A DNA stretch of 64,000 nucleotides from Solimonas flava DSM 18980 (GTDB lineage Bacteria; Pseudomonadota; Gammaproteobacteria; Nevskiales; Nevskiaceae): positions 186,001 to 250,000 of the forward strand of contig NZ_AUFV01000007.1 in the NCBI RefSeq assembly GCF_000426685.1, in the 5' to 3' direction. Both the position numbers and the translations under genes were made by a program. The notes beneath the pieces are model-generated. The model was not told the origin of the DNA. It did not search any database and worked only from the letters and a program-made list of their open reading frames with translations. Within the stretch, counting starts at the first letter, position 1; each line of letters begins with the position of its first letter. This document shows positions 26,348 to 36,716 of the stretch, one piece after another.

Positions 26348-28363
26348 ATGTCACGCCGACCTTCCGTCCTGCCGATCGCCGCGCTGCTGGGTGCCGCGCT
26401 GCTCGCGGCCTGCCGCGCCGCGCCGCCGGCCGCGGCGCCGGAGCCGGCCGACGGCAGCACCTTGCCGCTGGCGCTGCTCGAAACCACCGATCTGCACAGC
26501 AACATCCTCGGCTACGACTACAGCCGCGACGCGCCCGATCCGACGCTCGGCTTCGAGCGCGTGGCGACGCTGGTCGCGCAGGCGCGCGCCGAGTATCCGA
26601 ACACGATGCTGTTCGACGCCGGCGACACGATCCAGGGCACGGTGCTCGCCGAGTACCAGGCGCGCGTCGCGCCGCTGCCCTGCGACGAAGAACTGGCGAT
26701 GTACCGGGCGATGGACGTGCTCGGCTACGACGGCGGCACGATCGGCAACCACGAGTTCAATTTCGGCCTGCCGTATCTGGCGCAGGTCACCGGCACGCCG
26801 ATGCCGGCCGCCGGCACCGACGCGCGCCGCTGCGCCGGCCCGCATTACCCGCTGGTGCTGTCGAACGTCGATGCCGAGCGCGACGGCACGCCGCTGTACC
26901 GGCCGTGGGTGCTGCTGACGCGGACCTTCAGCGCGCGGCGTCCGGACGGCGGCACGCAGCCGGTGACGCTGCGCATCGGCCTGCTCGGCTTCACGCCGCC
27001 GCAGATCGTCAACTGGGACCGCGCCCATCTGCAGGGCCGCGTGCGCGTCAGCGGTGTCGTCGAAGCGGCGCAGCGCTGGCTGCCGGCGCTGCAGGCGCAG
27101 CATCCGGATCTCGTCGTCGCGCTGATCCACGGCGGCCCGGACGCGGCGCCGTACAGCGGCGATCTGGAGAACGCCGCCTGGCATCTGGCCGGCGTGCCGG
27201 GCATCGACGCGATCCTGATGGGCCACATGCACCAGCCGTTCCCCGGCGCGTTCGCCGCGCTGCCGGACGTCGACGCGCGGCGCGGCCGCATCCGCGGCGT
27301 GCCGGCGGTGATGGCCGGCTTCTGGGGCCAGTACCTCGGCCTCGTGCATCTGCACCTGCGCCGCGACGGCGGCCAGTGGCGCCTCGACCGTGAGGCGGCC
27401 TACAGCGAGCTGCGGCCGATCTGCCGCACCGCGCAGGACTGCGTCGCGCCCGACGCGCGCATCGCGCCGCTGGTGCGCGTCGCGCACGAGGGCGCGGTCG
27501 CCTATCTGCGGGCGCCGATCGGCAGCGTCAGCCTGCGGCTCAGCTCGTACTTCGCCGAGGTCGGCGACAGCTCGACGCTCGCCGTCATCAATACCGTGCA
27601 GCGCGATTACGTGCGCGACTGGATCGCCCGCGAGCATCCCGAGTGGCGCGACGAGCCGCTGCTGTCGGCCGCGTCGGCGTTCAAGACCGGCTACGCCGGC
27701 GCCGCCGACTACACCGACATCGCGCCCGGCGCGGTGAGCCTGCGCAGCGCCGCCGATCTCTACCCGTTCAGCAACCAGATGATGGCGGTGCGCATCGACG
27801 GCGCGACGCTGAAGCGCTGGATGGAGCTGAGCGCGCAGCGTTTCAACCGCATCGATCCGGCCGGCAGCGCGCCGCAGGCCTTGTTCAACGAGCGCTTTCC
27901 CGGCTTCAACTTCGACCAGTTCGCCGGCGACGGCCTGCACTACGTCATCGACCCGAGCCGGCCGGTCGGCGCGCGCGTCACGGCGTTGATGATCGACGGC
28001 AAACCGGTCGGCGAGCGGCAGATGCTGATCGTCGCCACCAACAGCTATCGCGCCGCCGGCAGCGCTGCATTCCCGGCGCTCGACGGCAGCCAGACCGTGC
28101 TGGCTGCGCCGGACACGGTGCGCGAGCTGATCGCCGACTGGCTGCGCCGGCATCCGCAGCTGCAGCGCGCGCAGCTGCTGTCGCGCGCCTGGCGCTTCGC
28201 GCCGCTGCACACGCGTGCGCCGCTGACTTTCGTCTCGGCCGGTGGCAAGGCGGCACTGGCGGCCGAGGCCGGACTGCGCGGCGTGCGTCCGCTACAGGAT
28301 CTCGGCGACGGTCGTGCGCGCTACGCGATCGAGCTGGACGCCGTGCCTATGCCATCCGGCTGA
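26348..28363 (+). CDS. cpdB: CpdB-like 2',3'-cyclic-nucleotide 2'-phosphodiesterase/3'-nucleotidase lipoprotein
   Basis: Periplasmic two-domain nucleotidase. The metallophosphatase domain carries TTDLHSNILGYDY, FDAGDTIQGT, GNHEFNFG, HGGPD and MGHMHQPFPG. The C-terminal 5'-nucleotidase domain carries LYPFSNQMMAVRIDGATLKRWME and DPSRPVGARV. Its 671 residues match CpdB. Unlike E. coli CpdB it has a lipobox (LLAAC, Cys22), so it is probably membrane-anchored. The 3' end overlaps the convergent permease gene by 17 bases. Confidence 0.9.
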   Translation: MSRRPSVLPIAALLGAALLAACRAAPPAAAPEPADGSTLPLALLETTDLHSNILGYDYSRDAPDPTLGFERVATLVAQARAEYPNTMLFDAGDTIQGTVLAEYQARVAPLPCDEELAMYRAMDVLGYDGGTIGNHEFNFGLPYLAQVTGTPMPAAGTDARRCAGPHYPLVLSNVDAERDGTPLYRPWVLLTRTFSARRPDGGTQPVTLRIGLLGFTPPQIVNWDRAHLQGRVRVSGVVEAAQRWLPALQAQHPDLVVALIHGGPDAAPYSGDLENAAWHLAGVPGIDAILMGHMHQPFPGAFAALPDVDARRGRIRGVPAVMAGFWGQYLGLVHLHLRRDGGQWRLDREAAYSELRPICRTAQDCVAPDARIAPLVRVAHEGAVAYLRAPIGSVSLRLSSYFAEVGDSSTLAVINTVQRDYVRDWIAREHPEWRDEPLLSAASAFKTGYAGAADYTDIAPGAVSLRSAADLYPFSNQMMAVRIDGATLKRWMELSAQRFNRIDPAGSAPQALFNERFPGFNFDQFAGDGLHYVIDPSRPVGARVTALMIDGKPVGERQMLIVATNSYRAAGSAAFPALDGSQTVLAAPDTVRELIADWLRRHPQLQRAQLLSRAWRFAPLHTRAPLTFVSAGGKAALAAEAGLRGVRPLQDLGDGRARYAIELDAVPMPSG

Positions 28364-29477
28364 TGCTGCCGCGGAAGCGGCGCAGCGACAGCGTGAACAG
28401 CACCGAGCCGATCAGCGCGAGCGCGAGGAACGGCTTCCAGACCACCGAAATGCCGGCGCCGCGGTAGAGGATCGCCTGACCGAGCTCGACGAAGTGCGTG
28501 GTCGGCGCCAGCAGCATGAGGTCCTGCACGAAGCGCGGCATGCTCTCGCGCGGGGTCTGGCCGCCGGACAGCATTTCGAGCGGGATCATGGTCAGGATCA
28601 GCAGCAGGCCGAACTGCGGCATGCTGCGCGCGAGCGTCGCCATGAAGATGCCGAGCGAGGTGGTCGCGAACAGGTGCAGGCAGGCGCCGGCCAGGAACAG
28701 CGCGATCGAGCCCTCGATCGGCACCTGCAGCAGGCCGCGCACGACGACGTTCAGCGAGATCGCCGCCGCCAGCAGCACGACCACGCCCATCGCCCAGACC
28801 TTGGCGAGCATGATCTCGGTCGGCGTCACCGGCATCACCAGCAGATGCTCGATGGTGCCGTGCTCGCGTTCGCGGATCAGCGCGGCGCCGGTCAGGATGA
28901 TCGACAGCATGGTGACGTTGTTGATGATCTCCATCAGGCCGCCGAACCAGGATTTCTCCAGCGCCGGGTTGAAGCGTGCGCGCAGCGCCAGATCGACCGG
29001 CGGCACGCTGCTGGCGCGGTAGTGCTGCGTGAACTCGCTGATCTCGCCGAGCACGATCTGCTGCACGTAGCCGCTGCCGGTGAAGGCCTGGCCCATGCGC
29101 GTGGCGTCGACGTTGAGCTGTACGCTGGCGCTGCGGCCGGCGAGCACGTCGCGCTGGAAATCCGGCGGAATGTCGAGCGCGAACGTGAAGCGGCCGGCGT
29201 CCATGCCGCGGTCCATCTCGCCGATCGAGATCATCTGCGGCGCGGTGAACTGCGGTGGGTAGAAAGCGGAGACGATGCGCGAGGACAGCGGCGAGCCGTC
29301 CTCGTCGACGATCGCGATCGGGGCGCCGTGCAGCGTGTCCGGCATCGCCGTCGCCGCGGTATAGATCGCGAAGCTGAAGGTGTAGACGATCAGGAACAGC
29401 ATCATCGGATCGCGCCACAGGCTCCACAGCTCCTTGACGCCGAGCCGGTAGACGTTGGCGAGATGGCGCGTGCGCAT
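28347..29477 (-). CDS. ABC-2 type permease (YhhJ-like)
   Basis: A 376-residue export permease. There is an N-terminal membrane helix near FLIVYTFSFAIY, a ~150-residue extracytoplasmic domain (ALDIPPDFQRDVLAG) and about five C-terminal helices with the EREHGTIEHLLVMPVTPTEI motif of ABC2_membrane_3 proteins. It is the last gene of the efflux operon, 2 bases after the ATPase-permease fusion. The two permease domains probably form a heterodimer. Confidence 0.9.
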   Translation of the reverse strand: MRTRHLANVYRLGVKELWSLWRDPMMLFLIVYTFSFAIYTAATAMPDTLHGAPIAIVDEDGSPLSSRIVSAFYPPQFTAPQMISIGEMDRGMDAGRFTFALDIPPDFQRDVLAGRSASVQLNVDATRMGQAFTGSGYVQQIVLGEISEFTQHYRASSVPPVDLALRARFNPALEKSWFGGLMEIINNVTMLSIILTGAALIREREHGTIEHLLVMPVTPTEIMLAKVWAMGVVVLLAAAISLNVVVRGLLQVPIEGSIALFLAGACLHLFATTSLGIFMATLARSMPQFGLLLILTMIPLEMLSGGQTPRESMPRFVQDLMLLAPTTHFVELGQAILYRGAGISVVWKPFLALALIGSVLFTLSLRRFRGSISRMA

Positions 29478-29479
29478 CG

Positions 29480-32212
29480 TCAGCGCTCCTGCTTGCGCAG
29501 CAGCGCGACGGCGGCGCCGAGGATCACCGGCACCGCCAGCAGCATCGGGATGAAGTTGGCCTGCACGTCGTGCAGCGCCAGGCCCTTGCTGAACACGCCG
29601 CGGCTGATGATGAACATGTGCGTCGCCGGATAGACCTCGCCGATCAGGCGGCCGACGCCTTCGAGCGAGGACACCGGGTTGATCAGGCCGGCGAACTGCA
29701 CGGTCGGGATCATCGTCCCGATCATCGTGAAGAACATCGCCGCGATCTGGCTGCGCGTCAGCGCCGACGACAGCAGGCCCATGCTGGTGGCAATGCCGCT
29801 GAACACCAGCGCCGCGAGCAGCAGGGTCGGGTAGCTGCCGGTGATCGGCACGCCGAACACGGTGACCGCGAGCAGGCTCATCAGCAGGAAGTTCAGCATC
29901 GCCAGTGCAACGTACGGCAGCTGTTTGCCGAGCAGGAATTCGAAGCGCGTGACCGGCGTGACGTAGAGGTTGACGATGGAGCCGAGCTCCTTCTCGCGGA
30001 CCACGGCCAGCGCCGTGAGCATCGCCGGCAGCATCAGCAGCAGCATCGGGATCACCGCCGGCACCATCGCCGGCAGGCTCTTGACGTCCGGGTTGTAGCG
30101 GAAGCGCACCTCGACGCCGAACGGGCTGTCCGTCGAGGTGCCGAGCCGATCGCGCGCCTGTTCGGCGAGCCATTGCTGGTGCAGGCCCTGCACGTAGCCC
30201 TGCACGGTCTCGGCGCGCTGCGGCATCGCGCCGTCGATCCAGGCTGCGATCTGTACCTTGTCGCCGCGCATGACGTCGCGGCCGAAGCCCGGCGGAATCT
30301 CGATCGCCAGCGACAGCTCGCCGCTGCGCATGCGGCGGTCGAGCTCGGCGTAGTCGGCGATCGGCGCCTGCTCGCTGAAGTAGCGCGAACCGGCGAGGTT
30401 GAGCGCGTAGTTCTGGCTCAGCGTGGTCTGGTCGCGGTCGAGCACCGCGTAGCGCAGGCTCTCGACGTCGAGGCTGATGCCGAAGCCGATGACGAACATC
30501 AGCACCAGCGAGCCGCCGAGCGCCATCGTCGCGCGCACCGGATCGCGCTGCAGTTCCAGCGCCTCGCGCCACAGATAGCTGTACATGCGCTGCAGGCTGA
30601 AGCGGCGATGGCGCGCCGGCTGCGGCGCCGACGGGCGCGCGCCGGCCGCCGCCGAGGCGTCGGGCGCGGCGCCGCCGCCGGCTTCGAGCAGATAGCCGAT
30701 GAAGGCATCCTCGAGCGTGTCCGCGCCGCGCTTGGCGACCAGCGCCGCCGGCGTGTCGCTGTCGAGCACGCGGCCGGCGTGCATCATCGAGATGCGGTCG
30801 CAGCGCTCGGCCTCGTTCATGAAGTGCGTCGAGATGAAGATCGTCACGCGATCGCGGCGCGACAGCTCGATCAGCAGGCGCCAGAAGTTGTCGCGCGCGA
30901 TCGGATCGACGCCGGAGGTCGGCTCGTCGAGGATCAGCAGTTCCGGCTTGTGTACCATCGCCACCGCCAGCGACAGGCGCTGGCGCATGCCGAGCGGCAG
31001 GCGCTCCGGCAGGCTCGCCTGCACGTCCTGCAGGCCGAAGCGCGCCAGCATTTCGGCGACGCGCGCCTCGATCTGCGCTTCCGGTACGTGGAACAGGCGC
31101 GCGTGCAGCACCAGGTTCTGGCGCACGTTGAGCTCGCCGTACAGCGAGAAGCCCTGCGACATGTAGCCGACGCGGCGACGCGTCGCCAGATCGCCGGACT
31201 CGACGTGCGCGCCGAGCAGCCAGGCCTCGCCCTCGCTCGCCGGCAGCAGGCCGGTGAGCATCTTCATCGTCGTGGTCTTGCCGCAGCCGTTGGAGCCGAG
31301 GAAGCCGAAGATCTCGCCGCGGCGGATGCGGAAGCTGACGTGGTCGACGGCGGTGAAGTCGCCGAAGCGCATCGTCAGCTCGCGTGCCTCGATGGCGATG
31401 TCGTCCTCGCCGTCGGCCGGCAGCGGCGGAATCTCCACCGGCCGGTAGTCGCGTTTCTTCTCGTCCGGCAGCAGGCGGATGAACGCGGCTTCCAGCGAGC
31501 GGCTGGCGGTGCGCGCCAGCAGTTCGCGCGGCGCGCCGGTCGCCAGCACGTGGCCGTCGTCCATCGCCACCAGCCAGTCGAAGCGCTGCGCCTCGTCCAT
31601 GTACGCGGTCGCGACCAGCACGCTCATGCCCGGCCGGCCGCCGCGGATGCGCGCGATCAGCTCCCAGAACTGGGCGCGTGCCAGCGGGTCGACGCCGGTC
31701 GTCGGCTCGTCGAGCACCAGCAGGTCGGGGTCGTGGATCAGCGCGCAGCACAGACCGAGCTTCTGTTTCATGCCGCCGGACAGCTTGCCGACGGGACGCG
31801 CCAGGAACTCGTACAGGCCGGTCGCGCGCGTCAGCTCGTCGATGCGCCGCCGCCGCTCGGCTGCGTCGTGGCCGAACAGGCGCGCGAAGAACTGCAGGTT
31901 CTCCTCGACCGACAGCGTCGGGTACAGATTGCGGCCGAGGCCCTGCGGCATGTAGGCGATGCGCGGGCAGACCGCGTCGCGATGCCGTTTCTGCGCCATG
32001 TCGCCGCCGAGTACCTCGACGCGGCCGTCCTGCACGGCGCGCGCGCCGGCGATCAGCGCCAGCAGGCTCGATTTGCCGACGCCGTCGGGGCCGATCAGGC
32101 CGACCATGCGGCCGGCCGGCAGTTCGAGGTCGACGCCGTCGAGCGCCGCGGTCTTGCCGTAACGCAGGCGCACGCCCTGCAGGCGCGCGACGGTCGGCGC
32201 TGCGTCGCTCAT
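29480..32212 (-). CDS. Double-ATPase ABC transporter with fused permease (RbbA/YhiH-like)
   Basis: A 910-residue fusion. The first ATPase domain has Walker [11 protein letters not shown] (about residue 40), signature [11 protein letters not shown] and Walker [14 protein letters not shown]. The second has [12 protein letters not shown], a variant signature [11 protein letters not shown] and [13 protein letters not shown]. From about residue 550 a six-helix ABC-2 permease carries [25 protein letters not shown]. The altered second signature also occurs in E. coli RbbA as I recall it. With the adjacent permease, HlyD and TolC-like genes it forms a complete tripartite exporter; the substrate is unknown. 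Confidence 0.93.
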   Translation of the reverse strand: MSDAAPTVARLQGVRLRYGKTAALDGVDLELPAGRMVGLIGPDGVGKSSLLALIAGARAVQDGRVEVLGGDMAQKRHRDAVCPRIAYMPQGLGRNLYPTLSVEENLQFFARLFGHDAAERRRRIDELTRATGLYEFLARPVGKLSGGMKQKLGLCCALIHDPDLLVLDEPTTGVDPLARAQFWELIARIRGGRPGMSVLVATAYMDEAQRFDWLVAMDDGHVLATGAPRELLARTASRSLEAAFIRLLPDEKKRDYRPVEIPPLPADGEDDIAIEARELTMRFGDFTAVDHVSFRIRRGEIFGFLGSNGCGKTTTMKMLTGLLPASEGEAWLLGAHVESGDLATRRRVGYMSQGFSLYGELNVRQNLVLHARLFHVPEAQIEARVAEMLARFGLQDVQASLPERLPLGMRQRLSLAVAMVHKPELLILDEPTSGVDPIARDNFWRLLIELSRRDRVTIFISTHFMNEAERCDRISMMHAGRVLDSDTPAALVAKRGADTLEDAFIGYLLEAGGGAAPDASAAAGARPSAPQPARHRRFSLQRMYSYLWREALELQRDPVRATMALGGSLVLMFVIGFGISLDVESLRYAVLDRDQTTLSQNYALNLAGSRYFSEQAPIADYAELDRRMRSGELSLAIEIPPGFGRDVMRGDKVQIAAWIDGAMPQRAETVQGYVQGLHQQWLAEQARDRLGTSTDSPFGVEVRFRYNPDVKSLPAMVPAVIPMLLLMLPAMLTALAVVREKELGSIVNLYVTPVTRFEFLLGKQLPYVALAMLNFLLMSLLAVTVFGVPITGSYPTLLLAALVFSGIATSMGLLSSALTRSQIAAMFFTMIGTMIPTVQFAGLINPVSSLEGVGRLIGEVYPATHMFIISRGVFSKGLALHDVQANFIPMLLAVPVILGAAVALLRKQER

Positions 32213-32216
32213 GACG

Positions 32217-33299
32217 TCAATCCAGAACCTTGACGTCGAGCCGGGACGGCCACGGTGCCTGCGGGTCGATGCGCACCCAGGCGACGCCGGGCAGGCCGGT
32301 CTTGACCTGGTTCAGATACTTCTGCAGCAGGCTGCGCGGGATCTGCGCCTTGACGCGGAACATCAGCTTCTGGCGCTCGCTTGCCGTTTCGACGGTCTTG
32401 GGCGTGAACTGCGCGGCGCTGGCGACGTAGGAGATCGTCGCCGGGATCACCAGATTCGGCGCGGCGTCGAGCACGATGCGCGCCTCGCTGCCGAGCGCGA
32501 CGCGGCCGGCGACCGTCTCCGGCAGGAAGAAGGTCATGTAGACGTCGGACAGGTCGATGAGGTTCAGCACCTTGCCGCCGGCGCCGAGCACCTCGCCGGG
32601 CTGGGCGACGCGATACTGCACGCGCGCGTCGCGCGGCGACTTGAGGGCGCTGTCGGCGATGTCGACGTCGATGCGCGCGACCGTCGCCTCGGCGGCCGTC
32701 ACCGCCGAGCGCGCGCCGGTGACCTGCGCGCGGGCGGCGTCGACGGCGGCCCGCGCGGCGCTGGCCTGGGCGCGCGTGGCGGCGAGCGCGGCCTGCGCGC
32801 CGCGCTCGCGGGCGCGGTCGTCGTCGAGTTCCTGCTGCGAGGACGCGCCTTCGCGCGCCAGCGTTTCCGAGCGCGCGAGGCGGCGCTGCGCGGCGTCGAG
32901 TTCGCTTTCGCGCTGGTGGATCAGCGCCTGCTGCGCGGCCAGATCGGCCTGCTGCAGCGCGACCTGCGCCTCGGCGGCGCCGACCGCGTAGACCGCGCGC
33001 AGGCGGCTGGCCTGCGCCTCGTCGCGTTGCGCCTGCAGCGATTGCACGTCCATCTGCGCCAGCACCTGTCCGGCGCTGACGAAGTCGCCCTCGCGCACCA
33101 GGATGTCGGCGACCCGGCCCGGCAGCTTCGGCGCGATGTCGATCTCGGTGGCCTCGATGCGGCCGTTGCCGCTGGCGAAGCCGGCGCTGTCGCTGTCCGA
33201 CTGCAGCCGGGTCCAGACATACAGCGCGATCGCGAGCACGACGACGACGGCTGCGGCGGGCACGGCCGCCTTCTTCAGGAGGGGAGGAATCTCGATCAC
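32217..33299 (-). CDS. HlyD-family periplasmic adaptor (YhiI-like)
   Basis: A 360-residue membrane fusion protein. It has an N-terminal anchor ([19 protein letters not shown]), a biotinyl-lipoyl-like domain ([32 protein letters not shown]), a long Ala/Gln/Arg-rich alpha-helical hairpin (about 85-220) and a beta-barrel ([19 protein letters not shown]). It links the inner-membrane ABC pump to the outer-membrane channel encoded just upstream. Its start overlaps the stop of that gene by 4 bases. Confidence 0.93.
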   Translation of the reverse strand: MIEIPPLLKKAAVPAAAVVVVLAIALYVWTRLQSDSDSAGFASGNGRIEATEIDIAPKLPGRVADILVREGDFVSAGQVLAQMDVQSLQAQRDEAQASRLRAVYAVGAAEAQVALQQADLAAQQALIHQRESELDAAQRRLARSETLAREGASSQQELDDDRARERGAQAALAATRAQASAARAAVDAARAQVTGARSAVTAAEATVARIDVDIADSALKSPRDARVQYRVAQPGEVLGAGGKVLNLIDLSDVYMTFFLPETVAGRVALGSEARIVLDAAPNLVIPATISYVASAAQFTPKTVETASERQKLMFRVKAQIPRSLLQKYLNQVKTGLPGVAWVRIDPQAPWPSRLDVKVLD

Positions 33300-34780
33300 G
33301 GAGCGGCCTCGGCGGCGGAGCGGGCGGAAGGATCATCGGTGGCACCGCCACCGAGCGCGGCATACAGCGCGACCTCGCTCGACAGCAGCGCGCGGCGCGT
33401 CTGCACCAGCGCCTGCTGCGCCGACAGCAGGTCGCGCTGCGCGTCCAGCACTTCGAGGTAGGGCGAGGCGCCGTTGTCGTAGCGCAGCCGCGCCAGCCGC
33501 GCGCGCTCGGCCTGCGCGGCGAGCGTCTCGCGCTGGATGCGTACCTGCTCGGCGAGCCAGCGCCGCGCCGACAGCGCGTCGGAGACTTCGCGGAACGCGG
33601 TCTGCACGGTCTTTTCGTAATCGGCGACGGCGAGGTCGCGGCGCACTTCGGCCAGATCGAGGCCGGCGCGCCGCCGGCCGCCGTCGAAGATCGGCAGCGC
33701 CAGCGTCGGCACGAAGGTCCACGCGCGGCTGCCGGAATCGAACAGGCCGTCGAGTTCGGCGCTCGCTGTGCCCCAGGTGCCGGTCAGGGCGATGCGCGGG
33801 AAGAACGCCGCGCGCGCCGCGCCGACATTGGCGTGCGCGGCGCGCAGGCGGTGCTCGGCGGCCATGAGGTCGGGACGGCGCGTCAGCAGCGACGACGGCA
33901 GGCCCGGCGGCAGGCCGGCGAGCACCGCGCCGTCGTCGAAGCCGCGCTCGCTCGGCGCCAGCTCGATCGTGGTGCCGGCCAGCTGCTGCAGCGCATGGGC
34001 CTGACTGGCGCGGGCCTGCTCGAGCTGGGCGCTGAGCGACTGTGCCTGGTTGAGCAGCGTTTCGACCTGCGTCAGGTCGAGCTTGGAGATCGCGCCGACC
34101 TCGTAGCGCCGCTTGAAGATGCGGAACGATTCCTGGCGGCTGTCGATGGTCTGCCGCGTCAGCGTCAGACGTTCGTCGAGTTCGCGCAGCTGCAGGTAGC
34201 CGTCGGCGAGCTGCGCGATCAGCGACACGCGCACGCCGTGCTGCGCCGCCTCGGTCGCCAGATAGTCCTGCAGCGCCGACTGCTTGAGATTGCGCACGCG
34301 GCCCCAGAGATCGAGCTCCCAGCTGCTGATGCCGACATAGGCTTCGTTGTCGCCGCCGACGACCGGCTGGCCGCTCACGTTCAGATCGCCCGGCGTGCGC
34401 GCCCGCGCCGCCTGCGCGCCGACGGCGATCGTCGGCCACTGGTCGGCGCGCTGGATCGCGTAGGCCGCGCGCGCTTCCTGCGTGTGCAACGCGGCGATGC
34501 GCAGGTCGCGGTTGTTCGCCAGCGCGATGCGGATCAGGGCCTGCAGCTGCGGGTCGGTGAAGTAGCGGCTCCAGCCCGGTTCGGCGCCGTCGTCGCTCGC
34601 CGCGGCTGCCGCTTCCTGCGGGTAGGCGGCCGGCACCGGCGCCGCCGGTCGCTCGTAGCGCGGCGACAGATCGACGCAGGCGGCGAGCGCGCCGACGAGC
34701 GCGCCTGCCGCACCGAAACGGCACAGGCATGCGCGGCTGCGCGCGGCACCGCAACGGAACGAGGCTGGCAAGCGTGGCAT
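33296..34780 (-). CDS. TolC/NodT-family outer membrane efflux lipoprotein
   Basis: A 494-residue outer membrane factor. A long signal peptide ends in lipobox GALAAC (Cys35). Two repeated efflux domains follow, with NRDLRIAALHTQEARAAYAIQRADQWPTI-type helices and the NodT family features SSWELDLWGRVRN and RRPDLMAAEHRLRAAHANVGAARAAFFP. It is the first gene of the four-gene efflux operon. AGGGAG precedes the ATG, and a candidate FNR-type promoter lies immediately upstream. Confidence 0.93.
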   Translation of the reverse strand: MPRLPASFRCGAARSRACLCRFGAAGALVGALAACVDLSPRYERPAAPVPAAYPQEAAAAASDDGAEPGWSRYFTDPQLQALIRIALANNRDLRIAALHTQEARAAYAIQRADQWPTIAVGAQAARARTPGDLNVSGQPVVGGDNEAYVGISSWELDLWGRVRNLKQSALQDYLATEAAQHGVRVSLIAQLADGYLQLRELDERLTLTRQTIDSRQESFRIFKRRYEVGAISKLDLTQVETLLNQAQSLSAQLEQARASQAHALQQLAGTTIELAPSERGFDDGAVLAGLPPGLPSSLLTRRPDLMAAEHRLRAAHANVGAARAAFFPRIALTGTWGTASAELDGLFDSGSRAWTFVPTLALPIFDGGRRRAGLDLAEVRRDLAVADYEKTVQTAFREVSDALSARRWLAEQVRIQRETLAAQAERARLARLRYDNGASPYLEVLDAQRDLLSAQQALVQTRRALLSSEVALYAALGGGATDDPSARSAAEAAP

Positions 34781-34800
34781 CGGAAACTCCCTGTGTGATC

Positions 34801-34842
34801 AGCATAGGGGTTTCGCCGTTCTGCGCCCTTGATCCAGCGCAA
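34801..34842 (-). promoter_or_regulatory. Candidate FNR/ANR-dependent promoter of the efflux operon
   Basis: On the minus strand, TTGCG-CTGG-ATCAA (34842-34829, 8/10 match to the FNR consensus) is followed after exactly 22 bases by TATGCT (34806-34801). The implied start near 34794 puts the box at -41.5. No good -35 hexamer is present, as expected for an activator-dependent promoter. Confidence 0.45.
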
Positions 34843-34850
34843 GGGCGTGC

Positions 34851-34874
34851 GGCCCGGCGCGTCGGCGCCGGGCC
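34851..34874 (-). terminator. GC-rich hairpin directly after the SDR gene
   Basis: Perfect 10-bp stem GGCCCGGCGC / GCGCCGGGCC with loop GTCG, starting at the base after the SDR stop codon. No T run follows, so termination may be inefficient or Rho-assisted. It separates the SDR-oxidoreductase unit from the efflux operon. Confidence 0.5.
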
Positions 34875-35645
34875 CTAAAGCGTCTGTCCGTTGTCGGCGC
34901 GCACGATCTGGCCGGTCAGCGACCGGGCGTCGAGCAAGGCGCAGATCGTGTCGGCGATGTCCTCGGCGCTGGAGATGCGCTGCAGCGGCAGATCGCCGGA
35001 CAGCTGCCGCATCTTGTGCTCGTGTCCGGCCCACCAGCGCGTCGCGACCGCGCCAGGCGCGATGCCGTTGACGCGGACCTCGGGCGCCAGGGCGCGGGCC
35101 AGTGCCCGCGTCAGGCCGTGCACCGCGGCCTTCGAAACCGCATACGGCATCGACGAGCCGTAGCCGGTTTCGCCGGCGATGCTGCCGACGTTGACGATGG
35201 CGCCGCCGGCGGCGCGCAGGTACGGCGCGGCAGCGCGGCAGCAGTGGAAGGTGCCCTTGACGTTGACGGCGATCAGGCGATCCCAGGTGTCGTCCGCGAT
35301 CGCCTCCAGATCGTCGAACGGCAGCTGCTGGGTGATGCCGGCATTGTTGACGAGATAGTCGAGGCCGCCGAAGCGCGCGACCACGTCGGCGACCAGGCGT
35401 CGCGCCTGCCGGTCGTCGGCGACGTCGGCGCGAATGGCGAGCGCGTCGCCGCCGGCGCGCCGCGCCTGCTCGACGGTCTCGTCTGCGTCGGCTTCGCTTT
35501 TCGAGTAGACCACGGCGACGCGGCAGCCGGCCGCGGCCAGGCGCAGGCTGACGGCGCGGCCGATGCCGGTGCCGCCGCCGGTGACGATCGCGGTCCTGGC
35601 GGGCGCGGGCGCGGCCGGCGCGTGGCTGGAGCTGGATGCGTTCAT
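34875..35645 (-). CDS. Short-chain dehydrogenase/reductase (FabG-like)
   Basis: A 256-residue classical SDR. The cofactor loop is TGGGTGIGRA, with the NNAG motif in YLVNNAGITQ. The catalytic Ser is in NVGSIAGETGYGS and the Tyr-Lys in YAVSKAAVHG. A basic or Ser residue after strand 2 (VVYSKSEADAD) suggests NADP. The substrate is unknown. Its start overlaps the stop of the quinone oxidoreductase gene by ATGA, so the two are coupled. Confidence 0.9.
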   Translation of the reverse strand: MNASSSSHAPAAPAPARTAIVTGGGTGIGRAVSLRLAAAGCRVAVVYSKSEADADETVEQARRAGGDALAIRADVADDRQARRLVADVVARFGGLDYLVNNAGITQQLPFDDLEAIADDTWDRLIAVNVKGTFHCCRAAAPYLRAAGGAIVNVGSIAGETGYGSSMPYAVSKAAVHGLTRALARALAPEVRVNGIAPGAVATRWWAGHEHKMRQLSGDLPLQRISSAEDIADTICALLDARSLTGQIVRADNGQTL

Positions 35646-36649
35646 GGCCGCAGCAGGATCGCGCCGCTGCTCTCGCCGCTTTCGAGCCGGCGATGGGCCT
35701 CGGCCGCCTGCGCCAGCGGCAGCACGGCGCCGATGTTGGCGCGCAGGCCTTCGCGCAGCTGCTGCAGCGTCGCCAGCGCGCCCTCGCGGTAGAGCGCCGG
35801 CTCGCTCATGAAGCGGAAGACGCCGGGCCGCGACAGCGCGATCGAGCGCGCCGGCCCGAGCAGCGAGAGATCGAGCGGGCCCGGATCGCCGGCGACCTGG
35901 CCGACGCTGGCGACCATGCCGTACGGCCGCACCGTGGCCATCGTCCGCGCCAGCGTCGGACCGCCGATGCCGTCGATGGCGTAGTCCACGCCGCGACCGT
36001 CGGTCAGCGCCTGCACGGCGGCGACGAAATCCTGCTCGCGGTGCAGCACGGCGTGGTCGAGGCCGTGCTGCGTCGCCAGCGCTGCCTTGCCGGCACTGCC
36101 GACCGTGCCGATCACGCGCGCGCCGAGGCGCTTGGCCCACTGCACGAGCACCAGCCCCAGTCCGCCGGCGGCGGCATGGACCAGCAGCGTGTCGCCGGCT
36201 TTCAGCGGACGGACGTAGTGCAGCAGCATGTACGCGGTGATGCCGCGCAGCAGCAGGCTGGCGGCAGCGTCGGCGTCGATGTCGTCGGGCAGCGCGATCG
36301 CCCGCGCCGCCGGCAGGTTGCGGGCGCTGCTGTAGGCGCCGGCCGGCGGTCCGGCGTAGACCACGCGCTGTCCCGGCCGCAGCGTCTCGACGCCCGCGCC
36401 GACCGCCTCGATGACGCCGGCCGCCTCGACGCCGAGCACGGCCGGCAGCTGCGGCAGCGCGTAAAGGCCGGTGCGGTGGTAGACGTCGACGAAGTTGACG
36501 CCGATCGCGCTGTGGCGGACGCGCACCTCGCCGGCGCCCGGCGGCGGCAGTTCGATCCGGCGCTGCGCCAGCGTCGAGCGATCGCCGTATTGCGCGATGC
36601 AAATCTCACGGACTTCGGGAGCAGCGGCGGAGTGGGGAAGGGTGTTCAT
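35642..36649 (-). CDS. Quinone oxidoreductase-like zinc-independent MDR protein
   Basis: A 335-residue medium-chain reductase related to NADPH:quinone reductase (Qor). It shows IGVNFVDVYHRTGLY, GVEAAGVIEAVGAGV, the cofactor motif HAAAGGLGLVLVQWAKRLGARVIGT (family type AAGGVG with Leu) and the absence of zinc-binding Cys. A ~22-residue N-terminal extension precedes the usual start. It is divergent from a LysR regulator and co-transcribed with the SDR, suggesting a LysR-controlled redox pair. Confidence 0.9.
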   Translation of the reverse strand: MNTLPHSAAAPEVREICIAQYGDRSTLAQRRIELPPPGAGEVRVRHSAIGVNFVDVYHRTGLYALPQLPAVLGVEAAGVIEAVGAGVETLRPGQRVVYAGPPAGAYSSARNLPAARAIALPDDIDADAAASLLLRGITAYMLLHYVRPLKAGDTLLVHAAAGGLGLVLVQWAKRLGARVIGTVGSAGKAALATQHGLDHAVLHREQDFVAAVQALTDGRGVDYAIDGIGGPTLARTMATVRPYGMVASVGQVAGDPGPLDLSLLGPARSIALSRPGVFRFMSEPALYREGALATLQQLREGLRANIGAVLPLAQAAEAHRRLESGESSGAILLRP

Positions 36650-36716
36650 CGTCGAGCCTCGCGTCAGGAACATCAGGGACGAGGCGCAGCGTAGTGAGGG
36701 TGCCGTTGCACAGGAA

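Noticed and set aside
29480-32212. Degenerate second ABC signature as evidence of a broken transporter
   Set aside because: LPLGMRQ-type signatures occur in RbbA-like proteins and both Walker A and B motifs are intact.
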